56,849 nucleotides of DNA from an uncultured Thiothrix sp. GTDB taxonomy: Bacteria > Pseudomonadota > Gammaproteobacteria > Thiotrichales > Thiotrichaceae. A program made the translations under genes and the position numbers. The stretch is taken from positions 1-56,849 of the forward strand of contig NZ_CALMZC010000006.1 in NCBI RefSeq assembly GCF_937873765.1. The letters run 5' to 3'. Below, in pieces: positions 34,089 through 42,820 of the stretch. The notes beneath the pieces were generated by a model, which saw nothing but the letters and a program-made list of their open reading frames with translations, did not search any database and was not told the origin of the DNA. Position 1 is the first letter of the stretch. Every line of letters starts with the position of its first letter.

Positions 34089-36277
34089 GAAAAACGGATT
34101 GGCGCATTGTAGCGGGCACAGCCATTGTTGGCTTAGTCTGTTTGATTTGGTTATTCGTTTCAGGTGGCCTGATTTGGGCTGCTTTAGAGGAAAATGAACG
34201 AGCTGCTGCCGTAGCAGCGATTGGGCCACGGATTGCTCTGTTATTTCTTATGTGGGCAGCTTCTTTAATTGCCGTGTGGGTAATACTAGGTTACTTAGTC
34301 CGCTATTTTATGACGGCACCAGCACGCTTATTAGAAAATGCTCAAGTCTTATTAGGAACCGATGTTAAGCGTAAATTAGTGCCTGATGGTAGCCCAGAAA
34401 ATAAGAAACTCACCGAATTAATTAATCAGTTAGTTGAGCAACGCGAAAGCTTACGCGAAGAAATGGATCAACGTGTACAGGAAGCAAGTCGTAATACAGA
34501 ATTAGAAAAGAATCGTTTAGCCGCGTTAATGTCTGAGCTAACCCAAAGTGTAGTGGTGTGTAATTTAGATGGGCGAATTCTGCTGTATAACAATCGTGCG
34601 CGTACTCAGTTTCGGGCTTTATCTAAAGCGCCTTCGGTAGCAGGTGGCGTTGAGTTAATTGGCTTAGGGCGCTCAATTTACAGTGTATTTGATCGCAAGC
34701 TAGTCGCACATGCCTTGGAAAATATCCAACATCGTTTACAGCGTGGTGCTGCAATGCCGTCCGCGCAATTCGTGACGACTACTCAAGCAGGGCAATTATT
34801 GCGGGTGCAAATGACGCCTGTGCGTGCTGTGAAAATGCCAGCCGAAGGTTCAGATGATGCACCTACCCAAACTAATGAGCTTACTGGGTTTGTATTAATG
34901 CTGGATAACATCACTCGTGATTTTGAAGATGATTCAGAAAAGGATCGCGTGCTGTATTCCTTAACAGAGGGCAGTCGTGCAGCGATTGCCAATGCACAAG
35001 CCGCAGTAGAGGTTTTAGAATATCCCGACCTAGAACCAGAGATGCGTGAACGTCTCTTGAGTGTGGTGCGTGATGAAATCCATAGCCTCGGTAAACGTAT
35101 TGAAGAAATGCAAACTTCTTCGGCGAATACTTTGCGTTCGCGCTGGCCTTTAGAAGAAATGCATGGTGCTGACTTAATTGAAGCCGCTACCCGCCGAATC
35201 GTGGCCTCTTTGCCGGTAAAAGCTGAGGCCGATAATGTTGACACTAATTTATGGTTAAAAGTAGAGAGCTTTTCCCTTTTACAAGCCTTGGTGCATTTAG
35301 CCGGCAAATTACAAGCAGAGTGCCAAGTTCAAGCGGTACAACTACGTTTGCAAAGTAATGGCCAGCGGGCTTGTTTAGATATGCTCTGGTCACCTTTAGG
35401 TGAAGGCACTAAAGCAGTGATTGGTTGGGAGATGGAGCAGATTAAAGTCGGTACTGAAACTATGTCTCTCACCGTGCAAGATGTTTTGACTCGGCATAGT
35501 GGGGATTCTTGGGTTGAGCGTGAGCCTGAAACAGGCCGAGCTTTCTTCCGTTTATTATTGCCTTTAGCGGCTCCACAGGAGGAGTTATCTTCTGGTACTT
35601 ATCTACGCAGCGAAAGTCGCCCAGAATATTATGATTTTGACCTATTTAAAAGTTCAGAGCATTCGCGCTCTCTGGATGACAGTCGCCTGACTGAATTGAC
35701 TTACACCGTCTTTGATACTGAAGCTACTGGGCTTAATCCAGCCGGTGGGGATGAAACGATTCAGATTGGTGCCGTGCGCATTGTAAACAACAAGCTGTTG
35801 CATAATGAATTTTTCGAGCAGTTGATTGATCCAAAACGACCGATTCCACCAGAAACGATTCCAATCCATGGAATTACTCCAGAAATGGTCAAAGGACAAC
35901 CTACCATTGAATCGGTTCTGCCCGCATTTCACACGTTTGCTCAAGAAACAGTATTGGTTGCGCATAATGCAGCCTTTGATATGCGTTGTTTTCAAGTAAA
36001 AGAGCAGGCAACGGGGGTGGTTTTTGATCATCCTGTGCTGGATACTTTATTGCTATCAGCGGTCGTGCATCCCAATCAAGAGTCACATCGTTTAGAGGCC
36101 ATCGCTGAACGTTTTAATGTGAATATTATTGGCCGGCATACCGCCATGGGGGATGCAATGGTAACTGCAGAAATTTTCATGAAAATGATTCCCTTATTGG
36201 CCGAGAAGGGTATTCATACGCTGGGAGAGGCACGTGCGGCTGCCCAAAAAACTTTTTATGCTCGTCTAAAGTATTAA
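34085..36277 (+). CDS. Membrane sensor with degenerate kinase core fused to DEDDh exonuclease
   Basis: A 730-residue protein. Two membrane segments lie near 8-30 and 52-74. A HAMP-like linker and coiled coil lead to a PAS-like domain (LMSELTQSVVVCNLDGRILLYNNRAR, about 150). A helical segment then resembles the dimerisation domain of kinases (LTEGSRAAIANAQAAVEVLE) but has no phosphoacceptor His, followed by a degenerate ATPase-like region. Residues 540-710 are a DnaQ-type 3'-5' exonuclease with all DEDDh residues: D544, E546, D632, H685, D690. I recall similar proteins annotated as epsilon-like exonucleases beside DUF294 proteins. The nucleic-acid substrate is unknown. Confidence 0.88.
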   Translation: MRKTDWRIVAGTAIVGLVCLIWLFVSGGLIWAALEENERAAAVAAIGPRIALLFLMWAASLIAVWVILGYLVRYFMTAPARLLENAQVLLGTDVKRKLVPDGSPENKKLTELINQLVEQRESLREEMDQRVQEASRNTELEKNRLAALMSELTQSVVVCNLDGRILLYNNRARTQFRALSKAPSVAGGVELIGLGRSIYSVFDRKLVAHALENIQHRLQRGAAMPSAQFVTTTQAGQLLRVQMTPVRAVKMPAEGSDDAPTQTNELTGFVLMLDNITRDFEDDSEKDRVLYSLTEGSRAAIANAQAAVEVLEYPDLEPEMRERLLSVVRDEIHSLGKRIEEMQTSSANTLRSRWPLEEMHGADLIEAATRRIVASLPVKAEADNVDTNLWLKVESFSLLQALVHLAGKLQAECQVQAVQLRLQSNGQRACLDMLWSPLGEGTKAVIGWEMEQIKVGTETMSLTVQDVLTRHSGDSWVEREPETGRAFFRLLLPLAAPQEELSSGTYLRSESRPEYYDFDLFKSSEHSRSLDDSRLTELTYTVFDTEATGLNPAGGDETIQIGAVRIVNNKLLHNEFFEQLIDPKRPIPPETIPIHGITPEMVKGQPTIESVLPAFHTFAQETVLVAHNAAFDMRCFQVKEQATGVVFDHPVLDTLLLSAVVHPNQESHRLEAIAERFNVNIIGRHTAMGDAMVTAEIFMKMIPLLAEKGIHTLGEARAAAQKTFYARLKY

Positions 36278-36616
36278 ACTTGGGTCATTAGGTTAGCTGC
36301 TGCAAATGTGTAAAAAAGAAACATCCATCGTTTAACACAGTTTTTTGGTAATATTCACACTGAATTTTTTAGTGCTTGAATGTTTATAGTTTTGTTAGTC
36401 AAGAAACTTATAAGAGTTTTATGTATTTAAAATCAGTTACATAATTGGTTGTTGCCTGATTGTCAAGCAAGCCTGTTAAGGTGGAAGAGAATAGCTTCCA
36501 TTCATCCTGTTTTTCCTGCTTTTTACCTGAATAACTCCCGTATTTTGGAATTATCCATCTATGCTAAAAAGATAAGGAAGTTTTTTAAGCAGCATAACTC
36601 AAAAGGAAGAGGGTTG
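36278..36616. other. Intergenic region without a recognised gene
   Basis: This 339-base gap is AT-rich. It contains a short hairpin TGGAAG/CTTCCA (36482-36500) and purine-rich AGGAAGAGGG (36604-36613), the ribosome site of the ankyrin gene. The frame of that gene stays open back to 36449, but that stretch has no protein character. No clear terminator for the exonuclease operon was seen. Confidence 0.5.
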
Positions 36617-37177
36617 ATGATGATGGCAGCGATCCGTTCGGCATTTTTGTTCTTGTTGATTCTTTCTGGGGCGGTTTTCCCCCAGTCAGGCACAGAAGAG
36701 CAGCGTGCGCGTGCCGAAGCTTTCATTAAAACGGTCTTAGCCGATCAAACAGAACCCATTCTGGAGCTTTTGCAAACAGGTGCTGATGTTAATCAAGTCA
36801 CTGGTACGGGGCAAACTATCCTGTGTGCAGCAAGTATGCTAGGTAAAGCCAATGCTGTGAAAATTTTAATAGAGCATGGGGCCAAGCTTTTGGATAGTTG
36901 TCTGATAAGCGCGGTGGCGAATGGTCATGCTGAAATTGCTGCGATGTTCTTGGATCGAGGGAAAAGTCCTAATTTACTTACGGGTGAGACCCAAGATACT
37001 TTATTGCATCTAGCGGTACGTTCAGGCTATGTGGATGTGACCGAGTTATTGGTGGAGCGTGGGGCTGATCCGAAAATTAAAAATGAAGATGGGCAAACAC
37101 CACGTGATTTAGCTCAACAAGGTATCCAGTTGCTGGAGGCGATTAGTAGTGTGCTCAAACAAGCTGAAGAAGATTAA
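36617..37177 (+). CDS. Exported ankyrin-repeat protein
   Basis: A 186-residue protein. The start MMMAAIRSAFLFLLILSGAVFP is a signal peptide, so the protein is probably periplasmic. Three to four ankyrin repeats follow: ILELLQTGADVNQVTGTGQT, AVKILIEHGAKLLDSCLISAVANGHAEIA, and TLLHLAVRSGYVDVTELLVERGADPKIKNEDGQTPRDLA. Ankyrin repeats bind proteins; the partner is unknown. The start is taken at ATG 36617 (in-frame ATGs also at 36620 and 36623) because AGGAAGAGGG lies directly upstream. Confidence 0.82.
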   Translation: MMMAAIRSAFLFLLILSGAVFPQSGTEEQRARAEAFIKTVLADQTEPILELLQTGADVNQVTGTGQTILCAASMLGKANAVKILIEHGAKLLDSCLISAVANGHAEIAAMFLDRGKSPNLLTGETQDTLLHLAVRSGYVDVTELLVERGADPKIKNEDGQTPRDLAQQGIQLLEAISSVLKQAEED

Positions 37178-37181
37178 AGTC

Positions 37182-37219
37182 ACTAGCCTGCCCATAGTTC
37201 AGTGTGCATACAGGCTAGT
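37182..37219. terminator. Inverted repeat between convergent genes
   Basis: ACTAGCCTG (37182-37190) and CAGGCTAGT (37211-37219) pair perfectly over a 20-base loop between the ankyrin gene and the convergent hydrolase gene. Only short T-runs follow, so termination is tentative. Confidence 0.5.
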
Positions 37220-37227
37220 TTAAAGGT

Positions 37228-38055
37228 TTAGCTCGCTAAGTTAGTCTTTAGAAAATCAAGAGTGCGCTCCCAAGCGAGTTTGGCATTTGCTTCGTCATAT
37301 CGTGCACCCGTTGGGTTGGCAAAAGCATGATCCGCTTCATACCAATACACAGTGAGGCTATCTTTTTTGCCAGCTTTTTCCATCGCTTGCTCAAAGCCAC
37401 TGACCATTTCTTGATTAATATTTTTATCAAGCTTACCGAAATGCCCTTGAACAGGGCCTTTTAAGGTTTTTAGATCTTCAGCGCCTTTTGCGACATTGCC
37501 ATAGTAGATAATGGTGGCATCTACTGGGGTGGCGATTGAGGTATTCAAAGACCAGCCACCACCAAAACACCAGCCTAAGGTCGCCACTTTGCCATTGGCG
37601 CGTTCATGCTTTTTCAGATAATCAACCCAGCCAACCATAGTTTCTTTAGCAATTTCCGGATCTAAGTCACCCATTAAAGCTTTAGCTTCTTCTGGGGTTT
37701 TTGCGACTTTTCCAGCATATAAATCTACAGCTAAGGCGACATAACCTAAATTGGCTAATTCAGCAGCGACCGCTTTGATTTGATCGTTTAGCCCCCACCA
37801 TTCATGAATCAGAATGATAGCGGGCGCTTTGTCAGCGGCGGGTAGGGCAAGCGATGCATTAACCTTGTTATCCATCTCTAGAGTGATCGATACCTCTTCG
37901 GTTTTGGCAGCGGCTGCTTGAGCGAGTTCTGGATAAGACAAGACTGTGGCCAAAGGTAAACACGCTAAGCCTTGTAAAAATAAGCGTCGTTGTTGGGAGT
38001 CGAGCTGAATCGGCGGCAAATTGGCTTGAGTTCCGCAACCTTTCAAATCACACAT
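37228..38055 (-). CDS. Dienelactone hydrolase family protein, probable Tat substrate
   Basis: A 275-residue alpha/beta hydrolase. The nucleophile motif is GWCFGGGWS (Cys), the acid is probably Asp in FGKLDKNI, and the histidine is in YEADHAFANP; HEWWGLNDQIK near residue 88 is typical of the family. The N-terminus has a cysteine-rich start (MCDLKGCG) and then QQRRLFLQGLACLPLATVL, a twin-arginine-like export signal. The substrate is not evident; true dienelactone degradation genes are absent. GGAGAAC upstream supports ATG 38055. It follows the EamA gene by 24 bases and is likely co-transcribed with it. Confidence 0.87.
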   Translation of the reverse strand: MCDLKGCGTQANLPPIQLDSQQRRLFLQGLACLPLATVLSYPELAQAAAAKTEEVSITLEMDNKVNASLALPAADKAPAIILIHEWWGLNDQIKAVAAELANLGYVALAVDLYAGKVAKTPEEAKALMGDLDPEIAKETMVGWVDYLKKHERANGKVATLGWCFGGGWSLNTSIATPVDATIIYYGNVAKGAEDLKTLKGPVQGHFGKLDKNINQEMVSGFEQAMEKAGKKDSLTVYWYEADHAFANPTGARYDEANAKLAWERTLDFLKTNLAS

Positions 38056-38079
38056 GGTGTTCTCCTCGCTTGATAGTAA

Positions 38080-39006
38080 TTAGGCTGATTTAAATAGTTT
38101 AGCGGTTTTTTGCCGATAGTTAGCGAGTACAATCCCTGCTACTACTAGGGCAATCCCTAGCAAATGGTAAAGATGGAGTTGTTCGCTAAGCAATAAAACC
38201 GCTATTAAAATTCCTGAAATCGGCACCACATGTGCAAATTGACCTGCTCGATTCGCGCCTATCCGCTGGGTGCCATGATTCCAGAATAAATAAGACAGAA
38301 CAGAAGGGAAAATCGCCACATAAAGTACACTGCTAATGCTAGTCCAATTAAAAGGCATCACCCGACTGGTTAATATCATCTCAGCTAAGTACAAAGGCAG
38401 GATGCCTAATAAACCAATGGCAATCGTATAACCTAAAATAGGCAAACCTTTGAGTTCATTAGGCAACATGCGTAACAGCACGGTGTATAAAGCCCAATCC
38501 ATGACAGCAAGCAAAATAATTAAATCACCCGCATGAAAATTGAGCTTGAATAGATTAGCGATTTGGCCTTGAATCAAAATGACCAATACACCGAGCAAAG
38601 ATAAAATAATCCCAATCCATTGGCGTTTGGTAGCAAATTCGCCTAACAGTAGGCTGGAAAAAGCAATAATAAAAATAGGATTGACCGACTGCATTAATAC
38701 ACCGTTGGTTGCAGTGGTTGTCTGTAAACCTAAATAAACTAGGGTATTAAACCCTGTTACACCTAAAATGCCCAAGGCCAGTACTAAGCCAAAATGCTGC
38801 TTAAAAGCAGACCATTGCTCGCGCATCGGTTGCCAAACAAAGGGTAATAGCACTAAGCCCGCCACTGTCCAACGCCAAAAAGATAAGCCCATTGGCGGAA
38901 TTTCCATATTGAAAGCACGCGCAATATTAAAGTTGCCGCCCCAGAAGCTTGCAGCGAGTACCAAAAGAAGATAGGGCGAGAAGCGGTCGAGAAAACTGTT
39001 ATTCAT
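38080..39006 (-). CDS. EamA-family drug/metabolite transporter
   Basis: A 308-residue inner-membrane protein with ten predicted helices in two EamA halves. Signature-like segments include WGGNFNIARAF near the N-terminus, LVYLGLQTTTATNGVLMQSVNPIF, and PSVLSYLFWNHGTQRIGANRA in the second half. The family exports amino acids, nucleosides or other metabolites; the substrate cannot be read from sequence. It is divergent from the four-domain membrane protein gene, with a 77-base gap. Confidence 0.9.
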   Translation of the reverse strand: MNNSFLDRFSPYLLLVLAASFWGGNFNIARAFNMEIPPMGLSFWRWTVAGLVLLPFVWQPMREQWSAFKQHFGLVLALGILGVTGFNTLVYLGLQTTTATNGVLMQSVNPIFIIAFSSLLLGEFATKRQWIGIILSLLGVLVILIQGQIANLFKLNFHAGDLIILLAVMDWALYTVLLRMLPNELKGLPILGYTIAIGLLGILPLYLAEMILTSRVMPFNWTSISSVLYVAIFPSVLSYLFWNHGTQRIGANRAGQFAHVVPISGILIAVLLLSEQLHLYHLLGIALVVAGIVLANYRQKTAKLFKSA

Positions 39007-39083
39007 AAGTGAGCATTCTGTGTGTGGCTACGAATTTCGGCTATCATAGCCGAATAAACAAAATTGCAGGAGTGATTAGGAAC

Positions 39084-40850
39084 ATGGGTAAAGGCAAACT
39101 GCTTATTGCAGGGGTGGTATTCGGAATACTGGCGATTTTTGCTTTCATTGGGGTGAAAAGCATGCTGAGTGACCGTAAATTGGTGACTCAAGATACTGGT
39201 TATGCTCCCATTCTGCCAGAAGGAACCGGTACTCCCATTGCAGGCACAGAAACAGGTACTGGCACTTTGCCTAGCAGCACTTCGCCTTCGACTAGCCCCA
39301 ATTTAACTACACAGGATATTACCCTACCAAGTAATACCACGAATCCTTCGGAGGTGATTACGCTAGAAGGTGAACAGCAAGAAACGCCAACAAATCCAAA
39401 TGGGATTACGGCGCAAGCACCTGCTGAGCAACTGACTACGGGAACGACCAGCGCACTAACAGGTAGTGACACGAAGGTGAGCACCGCTACCAGTACGACT
39501 ACACCGACTAACTCGACTGCTCCAACTGCTACCACCACAACGGTTCAGACGGATACTACAACCACTACAGCGATGACCGAGCCGACGCCGACGGCTTTCG
39601 GTAAATTAGGTTTAACCATAGTCGATATATCTAGCCCGAATGGTGAAATCGATGGTGAGTTCTTAGTCTATGACACTGATGGTGTGCAAGTAGCTTCCTA
39701 TTCAGGGAGTGAAACTACGAATTTCTCACTACCACCGGGCAAATATTTAGCTAAGGTCAAAGCTAATGGTAAAGAAGCTTCACGCTTATTAGAGGTCTAT
39801 GCCGATAAATTAACTAATGCACGCTTTGAAATGCCTACCTCGCCTGTCAGTACAACGATGACTACAGTGCCTCAACCGCAAACACAGGCTAATCCCGTGG
39901 CTACCAATGCCAATGGGCAGGTTTTTATTGCAGTACGTGCTGCGGAAGGTAATCGTTCCATTCGCTCAAATATTTATGTGCAAAAACAAAACGGCCAGCA
40001 TGTCGCGAAAAGTAATTATGTTGACGGTGCGGAGTTTTCACTGGAGCCGGGTGCTTACAAGATCACCGTTAAATCAGAAGGCCGCCAAGAGGCAACCCGA
40101 ACTATTCAAGTGTCGGCCAATGGTATTGTGCGCGAAAATATTATTCTCAATACAGTAGGGAATGCGCCGATTCCACCACAACAAGCTCAACCAACTCCAA
40201 CTGTCCAGCCACAACCAGCGCCTCAACAAATACAGCAAGGTCTATTACGCTTGCGTTTAAATACCGGCGAAGGTTTACCGGATCAAGCGCGCTTTGTGAT
40301 TCGCAATCGTGCGGGTGAGCGAGTGGCTACCGTAGGGCCAGCACCGAATGGTGAAATCAATTTGCCCGCTGGCACTTATGAAGTCACTGCGGGTATTCAA
40401 GGTTTACGCCAAAGTCGGATGATCGAAATTGGCAATGGGCGCGTGAGTGAGATTGTTTTCGCTGCAACTGAAATTATTGGTCAGAATCCGATGCCAGTAC
40501 CCGTTCCTCCATCCGTCGAGCCGATTCAACAAGGTGGCCAAGTTCCACAACAAGTCCCGGCTCAACAAGTTCCGCAGCAGCAAACACCGGCTCAACAAAA
40601 TGGTGGTCGTTTGAATTTATACGCAATTTCTGGCGTAGATCGTAAGCCGATGCGTGTGAATTTCACAGTCATGACCCTGCAAGGCCAACCGATTCAGTCC
40701 TTTAATAATGTCTCTTCAGCAGAGCTTCGCGTACCGCCTCAACCCGTGCGGGTACGTATAAATTATCAAAGCATGAATGGCACTGAAGTGATTAATGTCC
40801 TGCCAGATCAGCCTACTGAATATACGTTCACGATTTCACCCTCGAATTAA
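39084..40850 (+). CDS. Membrane-anchored protein with four related beta-type repeats
   Basis: A 588-residue protein of no recognised family. One membrane helix lies near residues 5-25 (LLIAGVVFGILAIFAFIGV). Residues about 30-190 are Thr/Ser/Pro-rich and disordered. Four repeats of about 80 residues follow. Each has a glycine-proline loop before a beta strand (SLPPGKYLAKVKANG, SLEPGAYKITVKSEG, NLPAGTYEVTAGIQG, RVPPQPVRVRINYQ), resembling small beta-sandwich or PEGA-like folds, and they are joined by Pro/Gln linkers. ATG 39084 is chosen because the membrane helix begins there; the frame runs to 39009. Confidence 0.75.
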   Translation: MGKGKLLIAGVVFGILAIFAFIGVKSMLSDRKLVTQDTGYAPILPEGTGTPIAGTETGTGTLPSSTSPSTSPNLTTQDITLPSNTTNPSEVITLEGEQQETPTNPNGITAQAPAEQLTTGTTSALTGSDTKVSTATSTTTPTNSTAPTATTTTVQTDTTTTTAMTEPTPTAFGKLGLTIVDISSPNGEIDGEFLVYDTDGVQVASYSGSETTNFSLPPGKYLAKVKANGKEASRLLEVYADKLTNARFEMPTSPVSTTMTTVPQPQTQANPVATNANGQVFIAVRAAEGNRSIRSNIYVQKQNGQHVAKSNYVDGAEFSLEPGAYKITVKSEGRQEATRTIQVSANGIVRENIILNTVGNAPIPPQQAQPTPTVQPQPAPQQIQQGLLRLRLNTGEGLPDQARFVIRNRAGERVATVGPAPNGEINLPAGTYEVTAGIQGLRQSRMIEIGNGRVSEIVFAATEIIGQNPMPVPVPPSVEPIQQGGQVPQQVPAQQVPQQQTPAQQNGGRLNLYAISGVDRKPMRVNFTVMTLQGQPIQSFNNVSSAELRVPPQPVRVRINYQSMNGTEVINVLPDQPTEYTFTISPSN

Positions 40851-40854
40851 GCCC

Positions 40855-40894
40855 AAAACCTAAGAGCGCTCTAGGGCGCTCTTAGGTTTTTCGC
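40855..40894 (+). terminator. Strong intrinsic terminator
   Basis: AAAACCTAAGAGCGC (40855-40869) and GCGCTCTTAGGTTTT (40876-40890) form a perfect 15-bp stem with a 6-base loop, ending in TTTTT. It closes the four-repeat gene and isolates the purine locus. Confidence 0.95.
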
Positions 40895-40948
40895 CTCGTG
40901 TAAGCCGAAGTAATTTCCTCCCAATAGTTTTAAAGCAAAAATAAACGG

Positions 40949-40954
40949 TATACT
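40949..40954 (+). promoter_or_regulatory. Candidate -10 box for the purine operon
   Basis: TATACT at 40949-40954, in CGGTATACTGC, lies 34 bases before the hydroxyisourate hydrolase start, downstream of an AT-rich stretch. No good -35 box was found, so an activator may be needed. Confidence 0.4.
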
Positions 40955-40987
40955 GCAAAGCACCTCAATACGATAGGGAGTCTCTGC

Positions 40988-41344
40988 ATGGGCAAACTAA
41001 CGACTCATATTTTGGACACCGCACATGGTTGCCCAGCGGCTGGAGTCCACATTCACTTATATCGTTGTGCTGCTGATGGCACACGTAGTCTCATCAAAAC
41101 TGCAATCACCAACCATGATGGGCGTTGTGATCAGCCCTTATTGGTTGATACAGAGCTAGAAATTGGCATTTGGGAGTTAGAGTTTCAAATGGGCAATTAT
41201 TTCTGGTCTAAAACAGACACGCTAACTGATCCTCCATTTTTGGATGTAATCCCACTACGCTTTGGAATTGCAGACCCACATGCGCACTATCATGTGCCGT
41301 TGTTGGCTTCACCGTGGAGTTATTCAACTTATCGGGGGAGCTAA
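40988..41344 (+). CDS. 5-hydroxyisourate hydrolase
   Basis: This transthyretin-like enzyme hydrolyses 5-hydroxyisourate to OHCU in the urate-to-allantoin route. The 118-residue length, the start [18 protein letters not shown] and the diagnostic C-terminal YRGS identify it. The active-site His and Arg positions (HILD, and HYHVPLL before the end) are present. GGGAG supports ATG 40988. Its stop codon directly abuts the xdhA start. Neither urate oxidase nor OHCU decarboxylase is in the window, so neighbouring steps are encoded elsewhere or differ. Confidence 0.95.
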   Translation: MGKLTTHILDTAHGCPAAGVHIHLYRCAADGTRSLIKTAITNHDGRCDQPLLVDTELEIGIWELEFQMGNYFWSKTDTLTDPPFLDVIPLRFGIADPHAHYHVPLLASPWSYSTYRGS

Positions 41345-42820
41345 ATGATGCAAGCAGATGCGACTCGAAATACCTTAAGTTTTATGCTCGATGGTGAACG
41401 GTTTGATTTAACGCATATTGCGCCGACCACGACTGTACTGAATTTTTTGCGTGAGCACTTGAATCGCACGGGTACAAAAGAGGGCTGTGCAGAAGGTGAT
41501 TGTGGTGCTTGTACCGTGGTAATCGCTGATTTGCAGCAAGGTCAATTACGCTATCGAGCGGTGAATGCCTGTATCCAATTCTTGCCAGTGCTAGATGGGA
41601 AGGTTTTATTTACCGTCGAAAGCCTCAAAACGCCGCAAGGTTTACATCCCATTCAACAAGCGATGATTGCTTGCCACGCCTCCCAGTGCGGTTTTTGTAC
41701 ACCCGGTTTTGTCATGTCTTTATTTGCCTTGTATAAAACTGAAGCACCGCCCAGCCGCGAGCGTTTGTGTTCGGCACTTTCCGGTAACTTGTGTCGTTGC
41801 ACTGGCTATCGTCCGATTTTAGAAGCAGGGCAAAGGATGCATGTCTATGCTGAGCACATCCCCAGTGAACAGCAAACAGCGGTTTCAGCCGCCTTTGGTA
41901 GCTCATTAGGGGAAGCTGAGTTAATTCAGCAACTACAAACGCTCAATTCGCCACAAAGTCTTTATTTTGAGTATCAGGATACTAGTTTTTATGCACCAAC
42001 AGCGCTGCAAGAGCTAGCAGATTATTTAGTGACCAACCCAGAGGCGCGTATTCTGGCTGGTGGCACGGATATAGGTTTATGGGTCACTAAACAGCATCGT
42101 GACTTAAAGCAATTGGTTTATCTGGGAGCAGTTGCAGAGCTAAATAAAATTGCCAAAACAACTGATTATTTAGAAATGGGTGCAGCTGTTAGTTTAGAGG
42201 ATGCCTATCAAGCTTTGGTTGCGGAGTATCCAGAGCTAAAAGATTTATACGAGCGCTTTGCCTCTTTACCGATTCGCAATGCAGGTACTTTAGTTGGGAA
42301 CATAGCGAATGGCTCACCGATTGGTGACTCCATGCCAGCCTTGATAGCGTTGGGCGCGCAAATTGTTTTACAGCAAGGAACGCAAACCCGCCGCTTAGCT
42401 TTAGAGGATTTTTACCTAGGCTATCAGCAGAAAGATTTGCAGGCGGGTGAGTTTGTGCGAGCGCTGCGTATACCTTTAGCGAAACCCAAGCAATACTTCC
42501 GCACTTGGAAAATCTCCAAACGCTTCGGACAGGATATTTCAGCCGTATGTGCTGCTTTTGCTGTGGAGTTGGAGCAGAAGCAAGTGACTAAAATTCGTAT
42601 GGCATTTGGTGGCATGGCCGCTACGCCTAAGCGTGCTTTGCAAGCTGAGCAAGCTTTATGCGGGCAAATCTGGAGTGAAAGCGCTATTGAGCAGGCAGTT
42701 CAAGCCTTGCAGCAGGATTTTCAACCGCTAACGGATATGCGAGCTAGTGCGGAGTATCGCTCCCTAGTGTCGGCAAATTTACTGCGTAAGTTTTTCCTAG
42801 ATGTGGAGGCTAAGCTATGA
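41345..42820 (+). CDS. xdhA: Xanthine dehydrogenase small subunit (Fe-S and FAD)
   Basis: XdhA passes electrons from the molybdenum site to NAD. The 491-residue protein has the plant-type [2Fe-2S] site (C48, C53, C56 in GCAEGDCGACTV) and the second cluster (CHASQCGFCTPGF and CRCTGYRP). A linker follows, then the FAD domain (EARILAGGTDIGLWVTK, PIRNAGTLVGNIANGSPIGD). This matches the two-subunit XdhA of Rhodobacter-type enzymes. ATG 41345 directly follows the hydrolase stop. It overlaps xdhB by 4 bases (ATGA), so the subunits are co-translated. Confidence 0.96.
   Translation: MMQADATRNTLSFMLDGERFDLTHIAPTTTVLNFLREHLNRTGTKEGCAEGDCGACTVVIADLQQGQLRYRAVNACIQFLPVLDGKVLFTVESLKTPQGLHPIQQAMIACHASQCGFCTPGFVMSLFALYKTEAPPSRERLCSALSGNLCRCTGYRPILEAGQRMHVYAEHIPSEQQTAVSAAFGSSLGEAELIQQLQTLNSPQSLYFEYQDTSFYAPTALQELADYLVTNPEARILAGGTDIGLWVTKQHRDLKQLVYLGAVAELNKIAKTTDYLEMGAAVSLEDAYQALVAEYPELKDLYERFASLPIRNAGTLVGNIANGSPIGDSMPALIALGAQIVLQQGTQTRRLALEDFYLGYQQKDLQAGEFVRALRIPLAKPKQYFRTWKISKRFGQDISAVCAAFAVELEQKQVTKIRMAFGGMAATPKRALQAEQALCGQIWSESAIEQAVQALQQDFQPLTDMRASAEYRSLVSANLLRKFFLDVEAKL

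Noticed and set aside
36449..36616. N-terminal extension of the ankyrin protein
   Set aside because: The frame is open, but the encoded residues lack protein character and lie before a strong ribosome site and a signal peptide starting at 36617.
39009..39083. N-terminal extension of the four-repeat membrane protein
   Set aside because: The membrane helix and a typical basic start (MGKGKLL) begin at 39084; the extension overlaps the divergent promoter region.
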